Source of the DNA: Steinernema hermaphroditum | Taxonomy: Eukaryota > Nematoda > Chromadorea > Rhabditida > Steinernematidae | DNA length: 64,000 nt | Direction of reading: 5' to 3' | Assembly (NCBI GenBank): GCA_030435675.1 | Contig: CM059622.1 | Coordinates: 8,060,001 to 8,124,000, forward strand | Shown: positions 44,011-62,038 of the stretch, in pieces | Position numbering within the stretch: position 1 is the stretch's first letter | Layout: every line of letters begins with the position of its first letter | Translations under genes and position numbers: made by a program | The notes under the pieces: generated by a model | What the model saw: only the letters and a program-made list of their open reading frames with translations | Told to the model about the DNA's origin: nothing | The model's database searches: none

Positions 44011-44561
44011 TTAAAGGGACAGTGTCAGCGTGAAAAAATTTTCTCAAATCTTTCTGAGAGTTCCACAACCCCTACCCAGTTTTTGACGGCGAACACGATG
44101 GTGAAATCCAATTTTTTCTTCGACGTTCTTGGTCCGTTCTGAATGTCAACAAGATGCAGTTATGCCTATGAGGACAAAAGACAAGCAGTTTAAGCAGAAC
44201 CCAAGGAATAGCTGGCTATTCTACAGATAAAATTGCGATCTGGATTTTAAGGAAGCTTGTTGACATTCAGAACGGACCAAGAACGTCGAAGAAAAAATTC
44301 CGGCCACAAGGGGGACCGAACTCTGATACACAGTCTCCAAGAACAACGCACTACCACTTCGAAATTATCCGGGACCTCTTGCTAAGGCCAAGCAAAATCC
44401 AGGAAATGCCAGCTTCCGGTAGAAGGATTGTAGCTCGAAAACCTGCTGGCCTGCAGCGAAACGGATTTCACCATCGTGTTCGCCGTCAAAAACTGGGTAG
44501 GGGTTGTGGAACTCTCAGAAAGATTTGAGAAAATTTTTTCACGCTGACACTGTCCCTTTAA
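44011..44561. mobile_element. Palindromic element with TTAAAGGGACAG termini
   Basis: Starts TTAAAGGGACAGTGTCAGCG and ends with the exact reverse complement, CTGTCCCTTTAA. Inverted arms of about 95 bp match very closely (44011-44108 against 44456-44561). A second inner inverted pair of about 40 bp (44117-44156 against 44256-44298) sits inside. TTAA at both ends could be a piggyBac-type target, or TA a Tc1/mariner-type target; I cannot decide. No coding capacity. Confidence 0.8.
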
Positions 44562-44969
44562 TGCAATTGGAACGCCCCGAGCCGAGGGGATTCTCAACCA
44601 GAAAACAGTGAATTCAAAAGGCGAAAATGAGTATCGTATCCCCATGAAAACGTGTAATTATTTAAAAATAATGGCTCGCGAGAGATGTCGCCGCCCTAGT
44701 CGGCGCTTCCGCGAGGTTCAGTCCTCGAGGTCGTAGAGAAGCGAAGATATCGTAGTGAAAGTGCTTCCTCGAAAAAGGGTTGGGCGTTTAAGAATGCACA
44801 ATTACTCTTTCGTCCAAACGACGATTCCCACCGCGATGGAAGAGAGTCGAGTCCCGTAGCAGGTCCAGAGACGACCCCCTTTGTGGGCCAAGATTAGTAA
44901 AGCCGACTTAGAACCATCCACGGGACCAACGCTGCTTTGAATCAAGGCCTAAACAAGTGAGATCCCGAT
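44562..44969. other. Intergenic between repeats
   Basis: Nothing recognised. Sequence before the second hAT copy, ending in its ATCCCGAT target duplication (44962-44969). Confidence 0.4.
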
Positions 44970-46939
44970 CAGGGATGTGCGGAAATAAAATTCTGCAAAT
45001 GGAAACGGAAACGGAAATTTGGGGTCCGCCCAAACGGAAACGTTTTGCGGAAACGGAAACGGAATTTTTTTTGTCCACACTTTTATTAATCTTGACGTTT
45101 TAGGGCGTAAAATACCTCGACATTTTACATCTTTGTACTCACTCGTGTCGCGGTGGCGAGCGGTCGGTCCCTCCGGTCGCTCTCTGAGTGTCTGGTTTGG
45201 TCAGATGGCAAACCCTGTGGCATGTATGAGTTTTCCGGCTTCCAGAGGGAATTGGGACACCCGGAAGCCGTAGTCCTACCACCGCTGACAACAAGATGTC
45301 CGACGCCAGGAATCTGGCAGCGCGAGATGTCATCCCGAAGGTCGCCGACGCCCTGAGGACACCATCAGCACCGAATATGCAACTCTCGGAACACGGACTC
45401 ACCTCTCCGAAGCAGAGGAGGCGAGCCCCGAAGCTACCCCAGTGGTCCAAACGCCCGCGAAGAAGATATTCCACCGCCATTTCCGATATTTTGCTGATTC
45501 TCAGATGCCCCATGAAGCGCGCCTTCTACGACCGGTTCGACACCACCGCTACGCCAAGGATGAAGCCCGCAGCAATGAGACATCCTCTGTTTGTCTATTA
45601 TTCGGTGTCATGCAAGGCGAAATGCCTTTGAGTCGTGAATAAAGTCAAAGTCAAGTCAAAGTACATGTGTGCTGAGTTCTTCTAATAATACCAATTATAA
45701 GTAGGATGCTCAGGGCTCAAAACTGCTTCAATTGCACTTTTCACAATTTGCCTTGTAGTCCACTTTACAATCTGCGTTCTGTCAAGACATCGGTTAGCTT
45801 ATTGTATTTTATCTCCACCGACTCGCCTATAACTCCGAAGAGCGCCACGCGGGTCTTGTCGGGGAGATCTGAAATGGGAGTTGACAGGTCGACCAACCTG
45901 TTCAACAGGAGCGAGAGGGAGGGATGTAACACAAGTGATTTATACTACACCTAGTCAAGAGACTGGCAATATAGACAACACAAGGCTATTTAAAGGGTTT
46001 AACATAGACTGTCTATATAGAAGGTCGTGGAAGATGGGAGAAATCCATCGCATCTGCGACATAGCTCAAATTTTACGACTCTAGGGGATGTTCCGAAGTG
46101 AGCACTGAGCTCTGAATATAAATTGGTAAACCTCTTTGCGCTACGTTGGTCATTTCTCAACGCAATCACTGTTTCGGGGCAAACGAAGGTGAATACAGAC
46201 TGGAGCTTGACCAACCTCATATTGTGGATCTGGAGGGATATTAGTCACGTCTAGGGAGTAGTCTTTGTCTGAGAAGAACACAAACTAGGGGAGATTTATT
46301 GAATTTGAGCAGTTGTTGATCACTTTGAGCGACTTTGATCCGGTCAGATTCCATCTGACTTTCCATAATCTTGACAAAAGTGAAGGCATGTGTGAAGGTA
46401 GTGGCTATAAAATTCTCTAATCTTACTTAGTTCACTATGGAATGCATGTTCTTGGTCAAAAAGCAATGAGAACCGATCCCGTTATCTTATTCTTCGAGCG
46501 ATATTCACGTTAAAGTCGTGCTACGTTCTTGCACAGATCACTCGATCTGAATCCATCTCAAAATAGAAGGCATCTGTTGAGAGTGCGACACAATGAAAAC
46601 TTATTGCAATACAGTCTGTGCGACGGTGCGCAATCTTCTGAAAGCCGTTGCGCGCACGAGAAAATATCCCATAACACGCCCCGCAGGCAAAGCGCGGCGA
46701 GATATAAGCGTTGGTGTGGAGAAAAAGCGACGTGTGTGAGTGCGCGAACGGGAGGGTCGTGCCATTGTGAGAGTAGGATTTCCGTTTGAAATTTCCGCGA
46801 TTTGGCCTTCCAAACGGAAACGGAAACGGAATTCTTTAGTCGAGCAAAACGGAAACGGAAGCGGAAATCGCCAAAAAAAACGCGGAAATTTCCGTTTTGC
46901 GGAAACGGAAACGGAATTCCGCACATCCCTGATCCCGAT
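44962..46939. mobile_element. Non-autonomous hAT, family A copy 2
   Basis: Element 44970-46931, begins CAGGGATGTGCGGAA, ends TTCCGCACATCCCTG, with exact 8-bp duplication ATCCCGAT on both sides (44962-44969, 46932-46939). It is inverted relative to 636-2957 and carries the same CGGAAA subterminal arrays. Compared with copy 1 it contains an extra block, the SINE at 45139-45660, and lacks roughly 880 bp of copy 1, mainly from the stretch at about 1370-2280. Shared open frames such as RQSAARYKRWCGEKATCVSA are non-functional landmarks of homology. Confidence 0.88.
45139..45660 (+). mobile_element. SINE copy 2, nested in hAT copy 2
   Basis: The interrupting block starts TCACTCGTGTCGCGGTGGCG and ends with AATAAAGTCAAAGTCAAG plus TCAAA, a tandem tail. 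GTAC appears at both junctions (45135-45138 and 45661-45664) and the uninterrupted site is visible in hAT copy 1 (reverse complement near 2735), so the insertion point is exact. Same family as 32131-32671, about 80-90 percent alike by eye. Confidence 0.8.
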
Positions 46940-47112
46940 CGGACTGAACTAGATGGAATGATCATCCACTGTTTACAGGACAGCCACGACAGCATGGATG
47001 TAGCAGGGATGTCACCGACGTCCATCGAGCGCAGACGTAATTCAACCGAGAAAAGATTCGGAGTTCGGGATAGGGCCACTGGTCTTCTGTAGGCCACCCC
47101 CGAAGAGAGGAT
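46940..47112. other. Short unexplained spacer
   Basis: Open in one plus-strand frame with protein-like composition (IIHCLQDSHDSMDVAGMSPT), which hints at an old coding fragment disrupted by the hAT insertion. I cannot identify it. Confidence 0.3.
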
Positions 47113-47647
47113 TTTGTTCCATACTTACTTTACTTTACTTCATGAATCAAAGGCGTTACGCCTTGCATGACACCGAAAATAGACAACAGAGGATATCACT
47201 TGTAGACGGCTTAATTCCTGGCGTGGTGTTGATGTCGAACCGGTCGTAGACGGCGCGCTTCACGGGGCATCTGGGAATCGCGCATCTCCGGAAATGGCGG
47301 TGAAACTTCTTCTTCTCGGGCGTTTGCGGCACAGCGGACGCTTCTGAGCTCGCATATGCTTCGAAAAGATGAGTCACTGGTCCAGAAGTTGCGTTTTCGT
47401 CGGTGGTGGCGTCCTCAGAGCGTCGGCGACCTTCGGGATGACATCTCGCGCTGCCGGATTCCTGGCGTCGGACATCTTGTTGTCAACGGTGGTGGGACTA
47501 CGGCTTCCGGGTGTCCCAATTCCCTCTGGAAGCCGGAAAACTCATACATGCCACTGGATTTGCTGTCTGACCAACCGGGCGCTCAGAGAGCGACCGGAGG
47601 GACCGACCGCTCGCCACCGCGACACGAGTGAGACCCTTTGTTCCATA
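47113..47647 (-). mobile_element. SINE copy 3
   Basis: Element 47124-47636 in minus orientation, flanked by an exact 11-bp duplication TTTGTTCCATA (47113-47123, 47637-47647). Its tail at the left end is an AGTAA-type tandem run (read on the plus strand as TTACTTTACTTTACTT). Its head at the right end is the same tRNA-like CGTGTCGCGGTGGCGAGCGG. Long target duplication and clean tail suggest a recent insertion. Confidence 0.88.
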
Positions 47648-47959
47648 GAGGAAAGAACTCTTATAAGATCACCAATCAGGACTCCATTAGACGAGAACGC
47701 AGAAAAGCCTTCCGAAGACGATGTTCGGAGGCACATGGACACCTTCTGAAGGCTTTTGAGTCCGGAATGTCGCAGCAGCAACACCAGATTTCTGCCATAA
47801 AAGACTCCAGCTCAGTCTCTTCCTAGGATCGATTCTACTGCTTCTGAGCCTTTCTCCTTGATCGGGAGCCTTCTTCTACGAAATCGTCGTTTGCAGGAAG
47901 GCTTGAACATGGGCTCAACTGCGTATTTATCTTACAGTACTCCGAGACACATCCAGAGA
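47648..47959. other. Spacer
   Basis: No gene recognised between SINE copy 3 and the small minus-strand gene. Confidence 0.35.
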
Positions 47960-48346
47960 TCACTTGCGGAAGAGGAGCGCCTCGGCGAGGTGGATGTCGT
48001 CTTCGCGTCCGTTGGTGACCCACCGGAGGAACGTCGCCAACTCCTCGGCCTCCGAGACGCGCGGCTTCGGCGCGCCAACACTGAAAGGCTGTGGGTCAGA
48101 TGGCCCAGAAGCGCATGCCTACCCCGAGAGGTCCTTGAGGTACTCCCCGAAGAGGCGGAACTTTCCCTTCGGCCGCGGCTCCGTCTTCGGCTTCTCCGTC
48201 GACGTCTCCGTTGGCTCGGGCGCTACGGGACCCCACTCGGGCTCCATCCACTCCTCGTAGAATCTATTGGCGCTGGCGACGCTCGCCCGTGGCTTCTGGA
48301 GATGTTGCACATGGCAGACGCCCTCTTTCTTCGTCTTCTTCTCCAT
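47960..48346 (-). CDS. Small unidentified two-exon gene
   Basis: From ATG 48346 the protein begins MEKKTKKEGVCHVQHLQKPR, continues with NRFYEEWMEPEWGPVAPEPT and a Pro/Thr/Glu-rich patch, then KGKFRLFGEYLKDLSG. A GTAGGC...TTTCAG intron in phase leads to VGAPKPRVSEAEELATFLRW and VTNGREDDIHLAEALLFRK, stop at 47960-47962. About 113 residues, no signal peptide or membrane helix. A TTTTACCAG acceptor sits just upstream of the ATG, so a further 5' exon is possible. Codon use is GC-rich like nearby host genes. I do not recognise the family; the consistent splicing makes it a likely real gene. Confidence 0.55.
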
Positions 48347-50445
48347 CCAGGACTCTCTGGTAAAATGAGCTTACGAAAGCATAAGCGCTGGGTGCATTCA
48401 TAACGCGTCTGAATGGGTAGAACGGGCCACGACTTACTGTATAAGAGTACCACCAAAATAAGACCGCCACAAAATGACCGCCAATTTCTTTACACAAAGC
48501 TGTTAAGACTACAGGGCTCGCCCTTAAAATAGGGATGAACCTAAGCCAAGCCTAGGTCTACGACATATGCACAGAAGATATAAGCTCCCTTCTGATGTCT
48601 TAGACGTCTTCTCATGTCTAGACATTCTGAGGTGAACCACGTGCGAACCGACGGAATTCTTACAGAATTTCAAAAGTTTCTAAAGGCATTTTGAAACGGA
48701 TTCCATTGCAAGCGCTATAGCCCACCCCATGGCTCTATGTTGGTTTTCGCATGTTTTGCGCGACTTCAGCCCTGTTTTCACTGTTATTCACTGGTATTAT
48801 GTCTCTCATGGCTATTCCGCTGAAATCGGTCGAGGTGTGTGGCTTACAGAGGTCGAAACGGACAAAATTTTAGAGCTCCATTCTGGACACATGAACATGG
48901 AGACATGGTGGCATATGACCCACACCTTCTTCACCGACAGCCTCCAAATTACGTACTTCATCGGTTTCGGCGTCGGAGATTACATAACCGTGCAAATCAG
49001 ATCCTTTAAGTACTTATGGGCATCACTTGCCCTTCAATACTTTCGACCCGAACTTGACCTGCATTTTTGACCGCGTCCCAGGACGCAAAATGGAATAAAC
49101 CAAAAAAGAATGGTTGTGATGGTCTTCAAACCCGGATTCCGAGAGCAGCAACCAAGACACTATCCAGGTCGGTCACACAAGCAGTTGGTTCTTTGCTAGC
49201 AAAGCTGGTTATATTCATTTAAACCGAGTCTCACTCGTATTGCGGTGGCGAGCGGTCGGTCGCGCCGACGCTGGGTAAGCACGCCCGACGCTGGGAAGCG
49301 CTTCCCACTGGGAGGAAGTTGGTATCCAAGAACGACTGGGATAACTCCCAGTGGGAATTTGTATCATATCGTCATTTTCATCTACATTTTTTCACTCTGC
49401 AGCTTCTTTTGTCACGTTTAGTGATGCTTTTTGAGCGGTTTTTTTTTTGGTTTTTTTTTGGAAGCAACTGGGAAGCGCTTCCCACTTTCTTGGATACGGG
49501 CACAGGATTTCAGGTGGCTGCGTGGCTCATTACGAACGTGTTTCGTTTGTGAGCGGGGTGTCGGGTTCGGCTCCCCTCCGGGTCCTTTTTTGTATGGGTG
49601 TTCACCGTAGTTTTGACTGCTTTTTTTCGCGCGTATTGTCTTATGAATTTTGATTTTATGCTTTCTACGCAGAGAAATCTGTAATTTACTGTAGAACATG
49701 CCATCTTTATCGAAAAATGCGCATTCGTAAAAGCGAAATATCTCTTCATAGGTTACGCGGTTTCCGCACAGTCAGTGCGCAAAATGTTCACAGGCTCCAA
49801 TGCACAAGCCGTAATGCACAGCTTGCTGATTTCGGTCGACTGTCATGTGTATAGACAAAACCATGATAAACTGTCGAAATCGGCCAAAAATGACCAGCGT
49901 TTTGTGGTTCCTGGCACAAAGAAATGGGAAATGTCGAGACACGCGATTTTGACCGCGTTTCAATGGCGCTGGCACGCCGTGTGCAAATTGGTCGGAGAAC
50001 GTCTCTCGAGTGTTTTCGGTGTTTTGGTCCCGAAGCGCGCAGACAATGCAAATGGAGACGTCGTAGTTGGTATTCAGATGTGCATTCCTCCCTCCCTCGG
50101 GATCTCTGTTCCCTTCCACAGGTGTCCGTGCACTTATAGGCCAAGAAGGCCGTTCACAACTCGGGGAAACGTGATTTCCCGTAGAACATCGAGGACCTCT
50201 GTCCCCGGAAAATCGGGTTAGGAGTGCCCGGACAGTCCCTGGGACTCCGACTCTCGTCGCGTGTCTCGCTTAACGCGCGGGTGACATTTCCGAGACAGGT
50301 AAACAACCCATTTCGGGGCCAATTAGGCACCGTAATGAGGGATGTCGACCGGCAAAGCGAAGAGGTTGTCTTCGAGGCTAGGAGTGCGCCGCAGGTGGTG
50401 ATCCCCTTGTCCTTTCCCTGCGGAGTCAGAAGTGCACCTGGTGGT
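48347..50445. other. 2-kb gene-poor stretch with repeat fragments
   Basis: A truncated SINE head (CTCACTCGTATTGCGGTGGC) lies near 49229. The motif TGGGAAGCGCTTCCCA recurs near 49296 and 49468, the second within an inverted context. A 113-codon open frame at 48729-49070 is uninterrupted but matches nothing I know. Positions 49660-49800 resemble the repeat units at 12105-12690, and 49965-49985 resembles 13832. Confidence 0.4.
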
Positions 50446-51070
50446 TGTTGGAGAAAAAGACCCTGGGAGAAAAAGACCCTGGGAGAAAAAGACCCGGGAG
50501 AAAAAGACCCTGGGAGAAAAAGACCCGGGAGAAAAAGACCCGGGAGAAAAAGACCCAGCTATAACAGTGATACCCGGTCAAACTTAGGCAAAATCCGTCG
50601 TTGGATAAGTACGTATACGCATAAAATCAACTGGTTTTAAGTTTAAGCCTGAGCTTCAGCAAAGCCAGGGTTTGCCTACAGCTCGTAGTGGCTTAGGCAA
50701 ACCCCGGCTTGGCTTAGGCTCCGGCTTAGGACTATGCCTAGATATTTAAGGTTGCGGGCGAGCGAAACGAGCCCCGTATTCATTTTGCGTGCTTTCTGAA
50801 TTCCTGGCTTAGCTTAAGCCTTTAAACTCACTTGAAACCTGTTGATTACGTACTCGTCCGTACGGGTTTGGCGGGTATCACTGTGATAGCTGGGTCTTTT
50901 TCTCCCGGGTCTTTTTCTCCCGGGTCTTTTTCTCCCAGGGTCTTTTTCTCCAGGGTCTTTTCTCCCGGGTCTTTTTCTCCCAGGGTCTTTTTCTCCAGGG
51001 TCTTTTTCTCCCGGGTCTTTTTCTCCTAGGGTCTTTTTCTCCCGGGTCTTTTTCTCCCGGGTCTTTTTCT
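50446..51070. repeat. Foldback with minisatellite arms
   Basis: Left arm (about 50450-50560) is seven to eight tandem copies of GGGAGAAAAAGACCC(T). Right arm (about 50893-51070) is about twelve copies of the reverse complement, GGGTCTTTTTCTCCC. Inside the arms the inverted similarity continues: CCCAGCTATAACAGTGATAC against a near-mirror of GTATCACTGTGATAGCTGGG. So the whole 620 bp is one inverted repeat whose outer ends have expanded into tandem arrays. Foldback transposons with tandem-repeat arms are known in other animals; this family I do not recognise. Confidence 0.75.
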
Positions 51071-51778
51071 CACATAATCCTAATCAGTCCTCTGCGCGTC
51101 AGAAGCAGAACCGAGCGTTCCTAAAAGGGAGTCGAAAGGTCGTCCTCGGGACTTTTGATCAATTTTCTTCGACACACAATCTGTTGCTGTCCTTCTTTGT
51201 CCACCCTATGGTGTCATGGAGTTCAATCGACTTCAAGCACTACTGTAATACGGTAGTTATAGGTACTGTTCTTCGGACTCCTCCAGCTAGGAGCAACACA
51301 CCCTTTATACAGGACTCCTTTCGGCTGACAAAGAGCCTCGTGGAGCCGACGACAAACCCTTTTTGATTAACAGAAACCTAATTTGGTTCGCAGATCGGAA
51401 GTGAAAACAGAAAAGGAGCAAACAGAGCTGAAAGAGGCGAAGGGGGCGCCGGGGTCGAGGATTCGTACGTCGCGCGCCCTCTCGGGTTGCAATCTGCAGC
51501 GTCGTTTCTCGTCTTTCGGCCTTAATGGACGCCGAAGACACTTTTTGCCCTCGGCAAATTGTTTTCTCCGCTAATTCCATATTAAACGAAAAAGGGCGAC
51601 GCGAGGGTTAAACCGGAGAGGCCGAGGCACCGAGAGCGCCGGAGTCGTCTCTCTGGAGATCGCCGAGGTGCGAATCGGATAAATAATATTTATGAGACGA
51701 AGTGGAGGGACTAGAGGATTTGAGGGGAAGCGAGAGATCACAGAAGGGGACGAGATCGGGTGGCGGGGCTTCGGGGGT
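51071..51778. other. Intergenic
   Basis: No gene recognised between the foldback and the 3' end of the prohormone-like gene. AATAATATTTATGAG near 51683 may hold polyadenylation signals read from the minus strand (AAATATTATT). Confidence 0.35.
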
Positions 51779-52690
51779 CTAAAGGCCCCGGAAGGCGCGT
51801 TCGTTCAGCAGGTTCGCCAGCTCGGCTATCCGGAGACGGAGCTCCATGTCGTCAACGGGGCTGGCGACGCCGAAGTCCTCCTCGGGCTGCTCGACAAGTT
51901 CCTGGGGGATAAGGAGAAGCTCAGGGCCTTCCACGAGGTCGGACTCCGCTCCGGGGAGTACGAGGAGGGTTTCATTTTCGTCCTCTTCGTCGTCGAGGGT
52001 CGAGGGGGTGCCTCTGCGGTCCCGCGGGAAGAGTTCGTCGACAAGCTCCGTGCGGGAGAAGTCGATGGGCACCTCGACGACTTCGAAGTCGTCAAGCGCC
52101 TGCTGCGGGTCGTAGGAGTCCATCTCCTGCTGCACGATCTCCGCCAGAAGCTGCAGCTGCTCATCGTTGAGCCCTGAAGTGAGAGACGTCAGGGAATCCT
52201 CTGGGTCGCCCCACCTCTGAGCTGGTCAGAGACGGCGTCGTAGAGCTCCTCCTCGGGCGTCTCCTCGACGAACACCTCGCGCTTCGAGCGGCGCCTTCGC
52301 GAAGTCCCGGCAGGGAAGTCGAAGGGCCCTGGAAGGGACAGTCCACAGGAGAGGAAGCGCGGGAAACTCACCTTTGATCTTAGCCGCGGACGAGCGTTGG
52401 ATTACGGTATCTCGATCAGACTAAAATAATCGCGTTAGAGAGTGGAGTCGGCCCCTCGTGTATAATTGGCCGCCGCTTCGACTTTAATTGACACCCTCGA
52501 GTGGAAGACGGACAGCCCTGGCCACCGGTGGCCGAGTAAACAGCTTTTTTGAGAGTCTCTGGCCGCCGAAGTACTAGCGGACTCGACCCAGAAGAGCACC
52601 TGCCGGGGAACGTACCGAAGTGGGGGCGGCGACGACGATGGTGACGGCACAGAGGCAGAAGGAGGCAAGAAGCGGCACGACGCAAGTCAT
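51779..52690 (-). CDS. Secreted acidic prohormone-like protein, unidentified
   Basis: Four exons joined in phase by GT-AG introns. Exon 1 (ATG 52690) is a signal peptide (MTCVVPLLASFCLCAVTIVV, AAPTS). Exon 2 is short (SDRDTVIQRSSAAKIK). Exon 3 holds GPFDFPAGTSRRRRSKR, a strong furin/prohormone-convertase site, then EVFVEETPEEELYDAVSDQL. Exon 4 is long and very acidic: NDEQLQLLAEIVQQEMDSYD, DELFPRDRRGTPS (another basic site), DDEEDENETLLVLPG, ending DMELRLRIAELANLLNERAF and RGL. Stop 51779-51781. Architecture resembles granins or neuropeptide precursors (7B2, proSAAS or VGF-like chains), but I see no specific signature of any. Probable regulated-secretory cargo. Confidence 0.7.
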
Positions 52691-53625
52691 CGTGGACGAA
52701 GACTTCTGGTGAGGGCTTCGCTCGTCTCCGAATGCACCCGAAGCGCGGGGCGCCGCTCGAGGCTCCGCCCCGCCGCATCGATTGGGTCGCAAGGAAAGGC
52801 GCTGCGCAGTCATAAGCCCCGAGGGCCGCACCGAATTCTCTGCCGGGGACCCTCAGAGACAGAGACAGACAGATAGACGAGACAGTTCTCCGTTCCGGCG
52901 TCTTCAGTATGACGTTGTCTTGAGGACGAACGAGTCGCGTGTCAATTCCTCCGGAAATATTCCTCGGGGACCCTCGGCCACCCTCGCCATCCATTAAACT
53001 TGTTAGGGTCGTCTTTCAATTAGTTCCGCTGCTGCGAATGCAATAAACGCATTTATCGCCTTCTGGGTCCTTCCACGTCTCACCCTCAAGCGCTGTTTTT
53101 GTTTACCCGAATTACCTTCTCTGCGCGGTAAACAAAAAACAGCGCCGCCGCGAATATATCGAGGCCGGCTTCGCAGCGCGGAAGAAACGAAATTAGCAAA
53201 AATGTAATAGAAGCTTTGTCACAAGAGGCCTAAGCGTGGCCATGACTGGGTAAACAGCTGCACCCAAGAGGACGCAGAGAACATTTATTACACGAAGAAG
53301 TACGAGTATACAAGAGACGGTATCACTTAAACGGCTGGTTACAACAAATTTGATAATGTATAAAATCATCCGTCCAACGACAAAGAAAGGTAGAAACGTT
53401 GTCGGAAAGCTGCCTCTCCGCCGCAAGAGTCTGTCCACAGCCACAAAAAAAAGAAGATTACTCTTGTGTAAGAAAAGGAACACTTCCGGATCGCATGGAA
53501 AGTGTTTGTGGACTTTGGCAACTTGGCCGCTTAACGGCACAACGAGAGGGAAAAAGACTGCGAACCAAAACGGAACGTCTCCGAATTCGCATATCTGCAC
53601 TGGAGTCGACGATTGCATCGTAGGA
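52691..53625. other. Intergenic, prohormone 5' side and smg-1 3' side
   Basis: 52691-53160 is GC-rich and upstream of the prohormone-like gene. 53193-53625 is downstream of the smg-1 stop; open frames there on both strands (141 and 125 codons) match nothing and are probably fortuitous within the 3' UTR. Confidence 0.35.
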
Positions 53626-61195
<7,570 letters not shown>

Positions 61196-62038
61196 TGCGC
61201 ATCGCCCTGAAAAAAAAGGTCAGATTCGTGAGTAAACCAAAAAACAATCAGTCACAAAGAGAAGCGATGCCACATTTTCAACGATAAACGTCACTTACTG
61301 CCAAGGCTATTAGGCACCATGTGCCTAATATGTACACACTCAAGCTGTTTAAAAAGTAGCTCTTTATTTTGTCTTGCATCTACCGTATATTGTTACCTCA
61401 TTAAACACTTAATTTAATATCGACACAACCGAGACTGCGAAGTTACAGTAACCAACCTAAAAAGTAGCTTAGTTTCTGGACGTTCAATTAACTCAATTTC
61501 TTCATTGTCATATGCAACAAGAAACAGAGACGAATAAAATGGCTGACTGTGACGGGAAGCGTTGCATAAGAATGCAACCGCGACAGAGCTGGCGTCGCTG
61601 GTTCGACACGCACGAACGGAACCGACGCACTCTAAAATGCGTAGAATGATGATCATTCTCCCCACATTCACTCAATCAGCGCCAAAGAGAAGTACGCCAA
61701 GGAAAATGCGGAGTTAGAAGAACTCGAGAGAGAAAAGGCCCTTCACGAGCATTCACGAACAGGTCGCCAGCAAATCGCATTCACCACAAGCAACGAACAG
61801 CAGATCTGGTGATGCTTCTCCGCCGGCGGACACACAAGAAGGCGACTCCGCCGTCCACGCGATGAGTAGAAGATTTTTGTGGCTCCCGAGTGGAATGCCC
61901 TGAGCATGGTGGCTCGCGCACTGTACCATCCAACCGTCGAACGTTTCTCGTTTATATTTAGGCGCCTCGGGTTTCGCTCTCTTTTCGGATTTTCTTTCCA
62001 TCGATGTTGTTCATTTCCAAGTGTGCTTTTCAGGAACA
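61196..62038. promoter_or_regulatory. Divergent promoter region, smg-1 / RPF2
   Basis: 840 bp separate the smg-1 start on the minus strand from the RPF2 start on the plus strand. A TTTTCAG acceptor lies immediately before the RPF2 ATG, so either a 5' UTR intron or a trans-splice site. Open frames of 80-100 codons at 61414-62039 are not convincing as genes. Confidence 0.4.

Noticed and set aside
48729..49070. 113-codon open frame as a gene
   Set aside because: No homology, no domain or signal peptide, no clear splice sites, and it sits in a repeat-rich stretch; kept only as a note in the region entry.
50450..51070. Telomeric or centromeric repeat
   Set aside because: The 15-mer is not a nematode telomere unit (TTAGGC) and occurs as two short mirrored arrays, not a long satellite.
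53193..53618. 141-codon hydrophobic frame after smg-1
   Set aside because: It lies in the expected smg-1 3' UTR and overlaps a plus-strand frame; neither has supporting features.
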